Shown: piece after piece, positions 1-8,207 of the stretch
How positions within the stretch are numbered: the stretch's first letter is position 1
How the letters are laid out: each line of letters opens with the position of its first letter
Program-made: the position numbers and the translations under genes
The notes under the pieces: model-generated
What the model was told of the DNA's origin: nothing
The model's database searches: none
The model's input: only the letters and a program-made list of their open reading frames with translations
Assembly: GCF_900110575.1 (NCBI RefSeq)
Contig: NZ_FOEF01000006.1
Location: 248,001 to 312,000 of the forward strand
Length of the DNA: 64,000 nucleotides
Source: Amycolatopsis saalfeldensis
Lineage (GTDB): Bacteria; Actinomycetota; Actinomycetes; Mycobacteriales; Pseudonocardiaceae
Direction: 5' to 3'

Positions 1-342
1 TGCTTCCACCTGGCGTCCGACCAGCTGGCGCGGTTCCGCACGGCGGTCGACACCGAGCTGCACGGCCCGGCGCTGGAGAAGATCCTCGCCACGCTCCGGC
101 GCGGTGGCTGGGAGATCAACGGCGACCGGCTCAAATCGCGTCCGCGCGGCTTCGCCGAGGACCACCCCCGCCTCGACCTCCTCCGGTACCGCTCGGTCTA
201 CGCGGCCCGCACCTGGGAGCCCGCCGACTTCCTGCACGAGCGCGAGGCGCTGGAGCGTGTCCGCAAGTCGTGGCGGCAGCTGCGGGCGTTCAACGAGTGG
301 GCCCGCGACCACGTCGGGCCGAGCGAGCTGCCCCGACGGTGA
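1..342 (+). CDS. DUF2461 family protein, 3' part only
   Basis: The reading frame is open from the first base of the window to a TGA at 340-342, giving the last 113 residues of a protein whose start lies outside. The visible part has the DUF2461 (TIGR02453) pattern: an FRxAVD segment, a GxxLExIL helix, an LKSRPRGFAEDHPR motif and then LLRYRSVYAARTW. Members of this family are usually about 200-230 residues long and have no established biochemical role. The family call rests on these motifs only. The gene ends 213 bases before pyk on the same strand, so a separate promoter for pyk is likely. Confidence 0.75.
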   Translation, partial: CFHLASDQLARFRTAVDTELHGPALEKILATLRRGGWEINGDRLKSRPRGFAEDHPRLDLLRYRSVYAARTWEPADFLHEREALERVRKSWRQLRAFNEWARDHVGPSELPRR

Positions 343-555
343 CCCCGCCCCGTTCGGCGGAATCCCAGTACGCGCGTACCGCAAACTGGCTGGTCACCGG
401 CCTGCGCGGCCGGCCGATCCGGCTCTGACCAGGGCGAAGACGGCGATCGCGGCCGGCCGGCGGCGGCGCGCGACCCGCCGGGTTTCTGAACAGTTCCTCT
501 GAACTTTCGGTATCGGTACAGACGTGGGCCGGGCGAAGGACTACTCTCAACGAAC

Positions 556-1980
556 GTGAGCCGACGCGCGAAGATCGTTTGTACCCTGGGCCCTGCCACC
601 TCCACGCCGGAGAAGATGCAGGCACTCGTAGACGCCGGAATGGACGTCGCGAGGATGAACTTCAGCCACGGAAGCCACAGCGACCACAAGCAGGTCTACG
701 ACCTGGTCCGGTCCGCCGCGGCCCAGAGCGGCCGGCCGGTGGGCATCCTCGCCGACCTGCAGGGCCCGAAGATCCGGCTCGGCACCTTCGCGAGCGGCGC
801 GGTCGAGTGGCACACCGGCGACATCGTCCGGATCACCGTCGAGGACGTCGCCGGCACCCACGACCGGGTCTCCACCACCTACAAGGGACTGGCCAAGGAC
901 GCCAAGCCGGGCGACCGCCTGCTCGTCGACGACGGCAAGGTCGGCCTCGTGGTCAAGGGCGTCGAGGGCCCGGACGTGGTGTGCGAGGTGACCGAAGGCG
1001 GTCCCGTCAGCAACAACAAGGGCGTTTCCCTGCCGGGCATGGACGTTTCGGTGCCCGCGATGTCCGAAAAGGACATCGAGGACCTGGAGTTCGCGCTGCA
1101 GCTGGGCGTGGACTTCGTCGCGCTGTCCTTCGTGCGCTCGCCGGCCGACATCGACCTGGTGCACCAGGTGATGGACCGCAGCGGCAAGGGCCGGCTGCCG
1201 GTCGTCGCCAAGATCGAGAAGCCCGAGGCCGTCTACAACCTCGAGGCGATCGTGCTGGCCTTCGACGCGGTGATGGTCGCCCGCGGCGACCTCGGCGTCG
1301 AGCTGCCGCTGGAGCAGGTCCCGCTGGTGCAGAAGCGCGCCATCCAGATCTGCCGCGAGAACGCGAAGCCGGTCATCGTCGCGACGCAGATGCTCGAGTC
1401 GATGATCAACAACTCCCGCCCGACCCGCGCGGAGGCGTCCGACGTCGCGAACGCGGTGCTCGACGGCACCGACGCGGTGATGCTGTCCGGCGAGACCAGC
1501 GTCGGGCGCTACCCGATCGAGACCGTGCAGACGATGGGCCGGATCGTCGAGGCGGTCGAGACCGACTCGCCGGTCGTCCCGCCGCTGACGCACGTCCCGC
1601 GCACCAAGCGCGGCGTGATCTCCTACGCCGCCCGCGACATCGGCGAGCGGCTGAACGCCAAGGCGCTGGTGGCCTTCACGCAGTCCGGCGACACGGTCCG
1701 CCGCCTCGCCCGGCTGCACACCCGGCTGCCGCTGCTGGCGTTCACGCCGGAGGAGTGCGTGCGCAGCCAGCTTTCCATGACCTGGGGCACGAACACCCAG
1801 ATCGTGCCGCGGGTGGACTCCACCGACCAGATGATCCAGCAGGTCGACCACAAGATGCTGGAGATGGGCAAGTACCAGCGCGGCGACCTGGTGGTCATCG
1901 TGGCCGGCTCCCCGCCCGGGACCGTGGGCTCGACCAACCTGATCCACGTGCACCGGCTCGGTGAAGACGACCACGCGTAA
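556..1980 (+). CDS. pyk: Pyruvate kinase
   Basis: This enzyme transfers phosphate from phosphoenolpyruvate to ADP in the last step of glycolysis, in the cytoplasm. The 474-residue protein has the usual bacterial length and runs through the whole fold. It shows an N-terminal RRAKIVCTLGPATSTPEK strand, SHGSHSDH, the catalytic lysine region PVVAKIEKPEAVYN, the metal/substrate loop VARGDLGVELP, NNSRPTRAE and a C-terminal allosteric domain ending about HVHRLGEDDHA. The GTG at 556 begins the family's normal N terminus. No good Shine-Dalgarno lies at the usual distance. A TACTCT box at 542-547 would allow a leaderless or very short-leader transcript, which is an inference. tesB follows 36 bases downstream on the same strand. 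Confidence 0.95.
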   Translation: MSRRAKIVCTLGPATSTPEKMQALVDAGMDVARMNFSHGSHSDHKQVYDLVRSAAAQSGRPVGILADLQGPKIRLGTFASGAVEWHTGDIVRITVEDVAGTHDRVSTTYKGLAKDAKPGDRLLVDDGKVGLVVKGVEGPDVVCEVTEGGPVSNNKGVSLPGMDVSVPAMSEKDIEDLEFALQLGVDFVALSFVRSPADIDLVHQVMDRSGKGRLPVVAKIEKPEAVYNLEAIVLAFDAVMVARGDLGVELPLEQVPLVQKRAIQICRENAKPVIVATQMLESMINNSRPTRAEASDVANAVLDGTDAVMLSGETSVGRYPIETVQTMGRIVEAVETDSPVVPPLTHVPRTKRGVISYAARDIGERLNAKALVAFTQSGDTVRRLARLHTRLPLLAFTPEECVRSQLSMTWGTNTQIVPRVDSTDQMIQQVDHKMLEMGKYQRGDLVVIVAGSPPGTVGSTNLIHVHRLGEDDHA

Positions 1981-2016
1981 GGGACGCCCGCCGGGCCCGC
2001 CGTCTAGGGTTCGGGC

Positions 2017-2916
2017 ATGACTGAGATGGCCAGGAAGGCCGCCACCGGGCTGGACGAAAACCCTGGTGGCGGCGGGCAGCCGGTGCTCGACCGGCTGGTC
2101 GCGCTGCTCGACCTGGAGAAGATCGAGGAGAACTACTACCGCGGCGTTTCGCCGGTGCACTCGCCCGTCCGCGTGTTCGGCGGCCAGGTGGCGGGGCAGG
2201 CGCTGGTCGCGGCCGGGCGCACCGTGCCCGAAGAGCGCCGGGTGCACTCGCTGCACGCGTACTTCATCCGCGGCGGCGACCCGAGCGTGCCGATCGTCTA
2301 CGAGGTCGACCGCATCCGCGACGGCCGCTCGTTCACCACCCGCCGGGTGGTAGCCGTCCAGCACGGCAAGGCGATTTTCTCGCTGTCCGCCTCGTTCCAG
2401 AAGGACGAGGGCGGCATCGAGCACGCCGACACCATGCCGGACGTGCCGGGCCCGGAGGCGCTGCCGACGTTCGCCGAGCGCGTCGAGGGCCTCGGCCTGG
2501 GCTTCACCGAGCGCCCGCGCCCGATCGACGTCCGCTACGTCAACGAGCCGCCGTGGATCACCCGCGAGACGGGGCAGCGGCCGGCCACCAACCGCGTCTG
2601 GATGCGGGCCGACGGCAAGCTGCCCGACGATCAGCTGCTGCACGTCTGCGTGCTCACCTACGCCTCCGACATGACCCTGCTCGACTCGGTCCTCGCGCGC
2701 CACGGCGTCTACTGGGACGACAACAACGTGCTGGGCGCGAGCCTCGACCACGCGCTGTGGTTCCACCGGCCCTTCCGCGCCGACGAGTGGCTGCTCTACG
2801 ACTGCGCCTCGCCGAGTGCCTCGGGTGCCCGCGGGCTGGCCACCGGGCGATTCTTCGCACAGGACGGCACCCTCGTCGCGACCGTGGTCCAGGAAGGCCT
2901 GCTGCGCGTCCGCTGA
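2017..2916 (+). CDS. tesB: Acyl-CoA thioesterase II (TesB type)
   Basis: This protein is predicted to hydrolyse medium and long acyl-CoA esters to free fatty acid and CoA. At 299 residues it has the usual double hot-dog length. It carries the first hot-dog motif VFGGQVAGQALVAAGRT, then HSLHAYFIRGGD and the RDGRSFTTRRVVAVQ strand. The second hot dog contains LTYASDMTLLDSV, which supplies the conserved Asp of the TesB catalytic triad. It lies 36 bases after pyk on the same strand, so the two are probably co-transcribed. A strong hairpin follows its stop codon. Confidence 0.92.
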   Translation: MTEMARKAATGLDENPGGGGQPVLDRLVALLDLEKIEENYYRGVSPVHSPVRVFGGQVAGQALVAAGRTVPEERRVHSLHAYFIRGGDPSVPIVYEVDRIRDGRSFTTRRVVAVQHGKAIFSLSASFQKDEGGIEHADTMPDVPGPEALPTFAERVEGLGLGFTERPRPIDVRYVNEPPWITRETGQRPATNRVWMRADGKLPDDQLLHVCVLTYASDMTLLDSVLARHGVYWDDNNVLGASLDHALWFHRPFRADEWLLYDCASPSASGARGLATGRFFAQDGTLVATVVQEGLLRVR

Positions 2917-2929
2917 GGGGACGGCCGCG

Positions 2930-2956
2930 CTCTCGGTGATACCGAGAGTGTTCTTT
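2930..2956 (+). terminator. Hairpin terminator after tesB
   Basis: A perfect 8-bp stem (CTCTCGGT at 2930-2937 with ACCGAGAG at 2941-2948) closes a 3-base GAT loop. It is followed by the T-rich run TGTTCTTT and starts 13 bases after the tesB stop. This fits an intrinsic terminator for pyk-tesB. Confidence 0.7.
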
Positions 2957-3039
2957 GCGTCGGTGGGCGTGGAATGGGCCACGCTTTCGAGTGAGTAAAA
3001 CGCGCAGAAAGCACCGGGCGAATGGTCTCCGGGGGGATG

Positions 3040-3080
3040 AAGGTGTCCGGGACCGGTCGGGGGACAGCCCCGGACACCTT
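3040..3080. repeat. Perfect 12-bp inverted repeat in the tesB-XRE spacer
   Basis: AAGGTGTCCGGG (3040-3051) is exactly complementary to CCCGGACACCTT (3069-3080), with 17 bases between. It lies in the 451-base gap (2917-3367) between tesB and the XRE regulator, which holds no credible gene. The first terminator already serves tesB, so this could be a back-up terminator, an operator or an insertion scar. The sequence does not decide between these. Confidence 0.55.
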
Positions 3081-3224
3081 CCGCCGGAAACGCCCGCGCA
3101 CTCTGTTCGGCGCTTCCGGCTGGTCTTCGTCTACGCTGCTCAGGGACTGCTACCGGCCCCGGCCGGCCGGGCCGGAGGGCCGGGTGCGGGTCCTGCGTGC
3201 ACGATGTCAGAGTACAAGCGCAAT

Positions 3225-3237
3225 CTGCAAATTGCAG
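3225..3237. promoter_or_regulatory. Candidate operator upstream of the XRE/DUF397 pair
   Basis: CTGCAA-A-TTGCAG is a 13-base perfect dyad in an AT-richer stretch about 130 bases upstream of the regulator's start. Its size suits an HTH dimer, and the neighbouring XRE protein is the obvious candidate for binding it. No binding data are available for this site. Confidence 0.35.
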
Positions 3238-3367
3238 GCCGGAACCCTGCCCGAAGGTGGGGCATTCGGCAGGGTTAATACCTCACTGACTACGCGGTCG
3301 GCTGGTTAGATATGTGGTGCGGGCAAAGGCGCGCGCGACTGGGGAAGACGGATCCGGAGGTGCTGTC

Positions 3368-4273
3368 GTGGCAAGAGGACAGGGACCCACCGTTCGCCGT
3401 CGGAGGCTCGCGAGCGAGCTGAGGCGGCTCCGCGAGGCGGCCGACCTCACCATCGACGAGGTGGGCGAGAAGCTCGAGTGCTCCGCTTCGAAGGTCAGCC
3501 GCATCGAGACCGGCCACGTCGGCGTCACCCCGCGTGACGCCCGGGACATGCTGGCGCTGTACGGGATCACCGGCGACGAGCAGGAGGCGCTCGTCCAGCT
3601 GGCCCGCGAGGCGCGCAAGCGCGGCTGGTGGCACGCGTACAACGAGGTGTTCACCGGCACCTTCGTCGGGCTCGAGGCCGATGCCAGCTCCCTGCGCGCG
3701 TTCCAGGCGCTGCTCGTGCCCGGGCTCCTGCAGACCGAGCGGTACGCCCACGCGGTGATCCGGGCGCTGCGGCCGGACGCGGAGGACGCCGAGATCCGGC
3801 GTCGCGTGGCCGCGCGGATGGCGCGCCAGGAACTGCTGAGCGACAGCCCGCCGGTGGAGTACTGGGCGGTGGTCGACGAGGCCGTGCTGCACCGCGTGGT
3901 GGACGGGCCCGAGGTGATGGCCGAGCAGCTCTACCGGATGGTCGCCGACGCCGAGAAGCCCAATGTCACCGTCCAGGTGGTGCCCTTCGGCGCCGGGGCG
4001 CACCCCGGCATGGAGGGCCCGTTCCTCATCATGGGCTTCCCCGAGCAGGCCGACCCGGACGTCGTCTACGTCGACGACAGCACCTCCAGCGGCCTGTACC
4101 TGGAGGAACCCTTAGACGTCCGGCGCTACGCGCTGATGTTCGACCATCTGCGCGCGGCCGCGCTGAAACCGGACGACTCGGTCGACCTGATCGCCGAGGC
4201 AGCCGGCCGGTTCGCCGAACAGGCGGCCCTGCCGGGGCGCACGACACACCACCTGGAACCGAGGAAAAAGTAA
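3368..4273 (+). CDS. XRE-family regulator with DUF5753 domain
   Basis: This is a cytoplasmic DNA-binding protein of the large actinobacterial group that combines an N-terminal Cro/C1 helix-turn-helix with a C-terminal DUF5753 domain. The HTH (LRRLREAADLTIDEVGEKLECSASKVSRIETG, split here by position) covers about residues 17-50. The DUF5753 part runs from about residue 90, with FQALLVPGLLQTERYA and a PFGAGAHPGMEGPF segment. I chose the GTG at 3368 because GGAGG lies 7 bases upstream, which gives 301 residues. Longer in-frame starts lack a ribosome site. The gene is followed after 12 bases by a DUF397 gene, the usual partner of this family. Such pairs act in development and antibiotic control in Streptomyces. 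The target here is unknown. Confidence 0.88.
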   Translation: MARGQGPTVRRRRLASELRRLREAADLTIDEVGEKLECSASKVSRIETGHVGVTPRDARDMLALYGITGDEQEALVQLAREARKRGWWHAYNEVFTGTFVGLEADASSLRAFQALLVPGLLQTERYAHAVIRALRPDAEDAEIRRRVAARMARQELLSDSPPVEYWAVVDEAVLHRVVDGPEVMAEQLYRMVADAEKPNVTVQVVPFGAGAHPGMEGPFLIMGFPEQADPDVVYVDDSTSSGLYLEEPLDVRRYALMFDHLRAAALKPDDSVDLIAEAAGRFAEQAALPGRTTHHLEPRKK

Positions 4274-4285
4274 GGAAGTGGGGAA

Positions 4286-4495
4286 ATGACTCCGGACGCG
4301 GGCCTTTCTGGGGCTCAGTGGCGCAAGAGCAGCTACAGCGGCGGCGGCAACGACTGCGTCGAAATCGCGTTCGTCGACGGCGGCGCCGCGGTGCGCGACT
4401 CCAAGGATCCCGAAGGGGGTGCCTTCCGCCTCCCCGCCTCGGGTTGGCAGGGGCTGCTGGCGGCGGTGCGCGCCGGCGGCCCGGCGCGCGGCTGA
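4286..4495 (+). CDS. DUF397 small protein, partner of the XRE regulator
   Basis: This 69-residue protein has the complete DUF397 signature: WRKSSYSGGGNDCVEIA, then a VRDSKDP turn and a C-terminal FRLPASGWQGLLAAV helix. DUF397 proteins are commonly encoded beside XRE/DUF5753 regulators in Streptomyces and relatives. They are thought to modulate their partner, possibly in a toxin-antitoxin-like way, but the mechanism is not established. A GGAAGTGGGGA stretch just upstream gives a good ribosome site, and the gene is clearly in one operon with the regulator. It is closed by the strong hairpin at 4522. Confidence 0.88.
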   Translation: MTPDAGLSGAQWRKSSYSGGGNDCVEIAFVDGGAAVRDSKDPEGGAFRLPASGWQGLLAAVRAGGPARG

Positions 4496-4521
4496 GGCGC
4501 CTGGCGCAGAACGGTCCACAG

Positions 4522-4573
4522 ACGACCCCTTACCCCCGCGACCTGGTCCGCGGTTCGGGTAAGGGGTCGTTTG
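4522..4573 (+). terminator. Strong intrinsic terminator after DUF397
   Basis: A perfect 14-bp stem (ACGACCCCTTACCC at 4522-4535 with GGGTAAGGGGTCGT at 4557-4570) encloses a loop that itself can pair CCGCG with CGCGG, and it is followed by TTT. It separates the XRE/DUF397 pair from the small genes beyond. Confidence 0.8.
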
Positions 4574-4670
4574 ACGTCCGGGTGTGGGTGATCACCCGAT
4601 GCCCGCGTCCACCCCTCAGGACGACTCTGAGTGTCGCCACCGAAGACATCTTGGAGACGGGAACGAAACG

Positions 4671-4874
4671 ATGAGCGATCTGCTCCTGGACGCGGTCCGC
4701 GCCGAAGTCGCGTACCGGGTCGGCGAACTACAGAAGACGCGGGGCACCGGCGGCCGCCCGCGGGCGAACCGCGCGGTGCGCTGGCTGCGCGCCCACCGGC
4801 TGACCGGCGTGGCCGTGCCGGCGCAGGAGCGCCGCGAGGCGGTCCGCGCCTCGTCCGACGCCCGCGCCCGCTGA
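4671..4874 (+). CDS. Small basic protein, first of a tandem paralogous pair
   Basis: This predicted 67-residue protein begins MSDLLLDAVRAEVAYRVGEL and ends in an arginine-rich tail. It has no signal peptide or membrane segment and no domain I recognise. Its first 22 residues match the next gene closely (DLL-DA-RAE-AYR--EL), and the sequence around both start codons is alike (GGGA-CGAAA-ATGAGC). That similarity is the main evidence that it is real, because the weak ribosome site (GGAGACGGGAACG) alone would not be convincing. It sits between a strong terminator and a LuxR-type regulator. Function unknown. Confidence 0.55.
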   Translation: MSDLLLDAVRAEVAYRVGELQKTRGTGGRPRANRAVRWLRAHRLTGVAVPAQERREAVRASSDARAR

Positions 4875-4906
4875 AACCGTTCGAACACACTGAGGGGACG
4901 AAAACC

Positions 4907-5071
4907 ATGAGCAGTGACCTTCTGTACGACGCGATGCGCGCGGAAGCCGCCTACCGGGCCGCCGAACTTCGCAAGGCCGGGCGGAGCGCTCGGCGGCGCC
5001 GCCCGGCCCCGCGCCAGGCGGTTCCGGGTGCCGCTGAACCGCGGCCGACCGGACCCGGTTCGGCCCGGTGA
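4907..5071 (+). CDS. Small basic protein, second of a tandem paralogous pair
   Basis: This 54-residue predicted protein begins MSSDLLYDAMRAEAAYRAAEL and continues with an Arg/Pro/Ala-rich tail. The N-terminal amphipathic helix is conserved with the preceding gene while the tails differ. That pattern suggests a tandem duplication in which only the helix is under selection. GAGGGGACG lies 8-16 bases upstream of the ATG. There is no membrane segment. Function unknown. It may belong with the LuxR-family regulator 61 bases downstream, an inference from position alone. Confidence 0.5.
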   Translation: MSSDLLYDAMRAEAAYRAAELRKAGRSARRRRPAPRQAVPGAAEPRPTGPGSAR

Positions 5072-5081
5072 GACGGGTGTC

Positions 5082-5126
5082 ATGACGCTGACGGCGAAAA
5101 CCATGGCGAAACTGTCGGTGGGGTAG
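5082..5126 (+). other. Possible decayed third copy of the small-gene start, or a tiny leader peptide
   Basis: A 14-codon open frame (MTLTAKTMAKLSVG) ends 6 bases before the regulator's ATG. Around its internal ATG at 5104 the bases CGAAAACCATG repeat exactly the start context of the gene at 4907. This suggests either a truncated third copy of that gene or a reused ribosome site. No proof of translation. Confidence 0.2.
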
Positions 5127-5132
5127 ACCAGA

Positions 5133-8100
5133 ATGCGTCTTGTGCCCCGCCTCGGCTCCGGAATCCCGCTGGTCGCCCGCACTCACGAGATGCGGCGGCT
5201 TCGCGCTGCCTTCGCCCGCGCCGAACGGCGCGAGGCGGGCGCGGTGCTGGTCTCGGGCGACGCCGGGGTCGGCAAGACCCGGCTGCTGACCGCGCTGGGC
5301 GAGCACGTCACCGCGGCCGGCGGGCTGGTGCTCACCGGCCGGTGCATCGACGTGCGCGACGGCGGCCTGCCGTACCTGCCGTTCGCCGAGGCGCTGGCGC
5401 CGATCGGGTCCTCGGCCGATCCGCTGGTGGCCGCCGCCGTGCGGGCCCGGCCCGCGCTGGCCCGGCTGCTGCCGCAGAGCGGCGAGCCCGAGCCGGCCGT
5501 GCCGGGGGAGCACGGCCAGGTGTCGGCCAACGAACGTGAGGCGATGCGCCGGCCGCGACCGGAACAGGACCTCGGTCAGCTGCAGCTGTTCGACGCGGTA
5601 CTGGGGGTGCTGACCGAGGTCGCCGAGTCGCGGCCGGTGGTGGTCCTGCTCGAGGACCTGCACTGGGCCGACTCCTCGACCCGCAACCTGCTGTCGTTCC
5701 TGCTCAGCCGGCTGCGCGCGCAACGGCTGCTGGTGGTCGCGAGCTACCGGGAGGAGGACGTGCACCGGCGGCATCCGCTGCGCGGGCTGCTTTCGGAGCT
5801 GGTCCGGCTGGCCACCGTGGAGCAGGTCGCGCTGAGCCCGTTCGGGACGGCCGACGCGCGGGCGTTCGTCGAGGCGCTGGCCGATGAGCCGCTGGCCGCG
5901 GACGTGGTGGCCGACATCGTCGCGCGGTCGGAGGGCAATCCGTTTTTCGTGGAGGAGCTGCTGGCCACCGACGCGGACTGCCGCGACCTGCCGGCCGGGC
6001 TCGCCGAGGTGCTGCTCGCCCGGCTGGAGCGCCTCCCGGCCGAGACCCGCAGGGTGCTGCGGGTGGTCTCGGTGGCCAACGAGCCGGTGTCGCACGCGGC
6101 GCTGACCGCGGTTTCGGGCATCGGCGAGCTGGAGCTGGACGAGGTGCTGCGCGAGGCCGTGCAGCACCACGTGCTGGTGATCGAGGGCGGGAACTACGCG
6201 TTCCGCCACGCGCTGCTGCAGGAGGCGGTGTACGGCGATTTGCTGCCGGGGGAGCGCACGCGGATGCACGCGGCGTACGCGGCGCGGATCAGGTCGGTGC
6301 AGCAGGGCCGCGGGCACGACGCGAAGCTGGCGTTCCACAGCCTCGAGAGCCGGGACTTGGTCACCGCGTTGCCGGCGCTGCTGCGCGCGATGGACGAGGC
6401 GGAGAAGCTGGGCGCGCCCGGCGCCGCGCTGCGGCACGCCGAGCAGGCACTGTCCATTTGGGACGCGGTGCCGGAAGACGGCCGCCCCGAGGGGGTCGAC
6501 GAGCTGAAGCTGCTGCACGAAGCGTCCTACTTCGCCGGCACGTCGGGGGAGCCGGAGCGGGCCGCGGCCTTCGCGCGGTCGGCCACCGAAGCACTGAAGC
6601 CGGAGATGTCCTCGGACCGGGCGGCCAAGGTGTGGCGGCGGCTGGCCGAGGCGCTGCTCGCGCTGGAGGGCACGCTCGACGAGGCCGTGGTCGCCATGGA
6701 CAAGGCCTGGGCGCTGGTCAAGGACGCCGAGCCCAGTGCCACCCGCGCGTGGGTGCTCGCCACCCGCGCCGGGTTCCAGCGGCTGGTCGACCGGCCGGAC
6801 GAGGCGCTGGACAACGCGCTCGCGGCGGTCGCCGACGCGCGCACGGTCGGGTCGGCCGGGGCCGAGGCGTCCGCCCTGATCACCCTCGGCACGCTGGCCG
6901 ATTCGGCCGGCGACGCCGAGGAGGCGCGGGAGCGGCTGCGCCAAGCGGTGCGCAAGGCCCACCACGGCAAGGCGCTCAACGTCGAGCTTCGCGGGATGTA
7001 CTTCCTCGCGTTGAGCTACGACGACCAGGCCGAGATGACCGACGCGCTGGCGCACGCGAAGCGCGGCGTCGAGCGGGCCGAGGAAAGCGGGCTCGCCTGG
7101 AGCTCGTACGGGCTGGAGCTGCGCGCGCGGCAGCTGTACCTGCGTTACCTGTCGGGGGACTGGCCGGCCGAGGACGCGGCCGGGCGGGCGGGCCGGGGCG
7201 TGTCGAGCGCGGTCGCGGCGCGGATCCTGGCCAACTGGGCGCTGTTCCTGGTGGCGCGCGGCCGGTTCGAAGACGCGGCGAAGCTGCTGCCCGGCCTGCG
7301 GCAGCACTGGGTGGCCGACATCCAGATCGCGTTGTCCTCCGGCGACGCGGCGATCGAGCTGGCCACCTGGCGCGGCGAGCACGAAGAGGCGGTGCGCGTC
7401 ACCGAGGAGCTGGTCGCGTGGCTGGAGAAGATGGAGCCGTTGCTGCTGGGCGGCATCCGGATCGTCACGCTGGGGCTGGCCTCGGCGGTCGCGCGGGCGG
7501 CCGAAGCGCGGGCCCACGGTGACCAGGCGGCGGCGGAGCGGATGACCGAGGCCGGCCGCCGGCTGCTGGAACACGCGCGCCGGTGCGCGAAAGACGGCGC
7601 GCCGCGCTCGGGCACGCTCGGCCCGGAAGGGCGGGCGTGGCTCGCCCGGGCGGAGGCGTGGGGGAGCGCGCTCGAAGGCCCTGCCGACCCGGGTCTCTGG
7701 GCGGCCGCGGCCGAAGCGTTCGGCTACGGCGCGGTGTACGAGCAGGCGACCTGCCGCTGGCACCAGGCGGAAGCCCTGTTCGCGGCCGGAGCCGCGGCGG
7801 CGGCCGTGGCCCCGCTGGAGGCCGCCCACGCCGTCGCCGATCGGCTGGGCGCGCTGCCGTTGCGCGACGCCGTCCGGGACCTGGCGCACCGAGCGCGGGT
7901 CGACCTCCCGGGTGTCACCCCGGTGTCACCGCATCCCGTGCCCCGGCCGATGGCGGACCCGCTGACCGACCGCGAGCGCGACGTCCTGGAGCGCGTGGCG
8001 CTGGGCCGCACCAACCGCCAGGTCGGCGAGGAGCTGTACATCAGCGAGAAGACAGTGAGCGTGCACCTCTCGCGGGTGATGGCGAAGCTGGGCGCCGGCC

Positions 8101-8168
8101 GTCGCGCCGAGGCCGTCGCGATCGCTTACGACCGGGGGCTGCTCGCCGCTCCGGCACCCAAGGACTGA
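5133..8168 (+). CDS. Large LuxR-family (LAL) ATPase transcriptional regulator
   Basis: This 1011-residue protein has the architecture of LAL regulators. An N-terminal AAA/NACHT-like ATPase carries Walker A GDAGVGKT at residues 42-49 and a Walker B-like VVVLLEDLHWAD. A long helical, TPR-like central region of about 600 residues follows. The C-terminal LuxR helix-turn-helix reads LTDRERDVLERVALGRTN, then a recognition helix SEKTVSVHLSRVMAKLG. LAL proteins usually activate specific pathways in response to a ligand. The one controlled here is not evident: the neighbours are two small genes upstream and a convergent aldehyde dehydrogenase downstream. GGTGGGG lies 8-14 bases before the ATG. Confidence 0.9.
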   Translation: MRLVPRLGSGIPLVARTHEMRRLRAAFARAERREAGAVLVSGDAGVGKTRLLTALGEHVTAAGGLVLTGRCIDVRDGGLPYLPFAEALAPIGSSADPLVAAAVRARPALARLLPQSGEPEPAVPGEHGQVSANEREAMRRPRPEQDLGQLQLFDAVLGVLTEVAESRPVVVLLEDLHWADSSTRNLLSFLLSRLRAQRLLVVASYREEDVHRRHPLRGLLSELVRLATVEQVALSPFGTADARAFVEALADEPLAADVVADIVARSEGNPFFVEELLATDADCRDLPAGLAEVLLARLERLPAETRRVLRVVSVANEPVSHAALTAVSGIGELELDEVLREAVQHHVLVIEGGNYAFRHALLQEAVYGDLLPGERTRMHAAYAARIRSVQQGRGHDAKLAFHSLESRDLVTALPALLRAMDEAEKLGAPGAALRHAEQALSIWDAVPEDGRPEGVDELKLLHEASYFAGTSGEPERAAAFARSATEALKPEMSSDRAAKVWRRLAEALLALEGTLDEAVVAMDKAWALVKDAEPSATRAWVLATRAGFQRLVDRPDEALDNALAAVADARTVGSAGAEASALITLGTLADSAGDAEEARERLRQAVRKAHHGKALNVELRGMYFLALSYDDQAEMTDALAHAKRGVERAEESGLAWSSYGLELRARQLYLRYLSGDWPAEDAAGRAGRGVSSAVAARILANWALFLVARGRFEDAAKLLPGLRQHWVADIQIALSSGDAAIELATWRGEHEEAVRVTEELVAWLEKMEPLLLGGIRIVTLGLASAVARAAEARAHGDQAAAERMTEAGRRLLEHARRCAKDGAPRSGTLGPEGRAWLARAEAWGSALEGPADPGLWAAAAEAFGYGAVYEQATCRWHQAEALFAAGAAAAAVAPLEAAHAVADRLGALPLRDAVRDLAHRARVDLPGVTPVSPHPVPRPMADPLTDRERDVLERVALGRTNRQVGEELYISEKTVSVHLSRVMAKLGAGRRAEAVAIAYDRGLLAAPAPKD

Positions 8169-8177
8169 CGCTGAGTT

Positions 8178-8197
8178 CCGTTGTGCCCCAACGGTTT
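8178..8197. terminator. Bidirectional hairpin between convergent genes
   Basis: CCGTTG-TGCCC-CAACGG (8178-8194) forms a 6-bp stem followed by TTT, placed between the ends of the LuxR gene and the leftward aldehyde dehydrogenase gene. It is a modest terminator for the rightward gene, and possibly for both. Confidence 0.5.
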
Positions 8198-8207
8198 CAG
8201 CTTCGAG

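Noticed and set aside
547..2982. 811-residue open frame antisense to pyk and tesB
   Set aside because: It is a shadow of high-GC codon bias. The composition is His/Arg/Val-rich with no family features, while the opposite strand holds two clear enzymes.
4728..7889. 1053-residue antisense frame under the LuxR gene
   Set aside because: Arg/Gln/Pro/His-rich shadow frame with no domain. The sense strand has Walker and LuxR HTH motifs.
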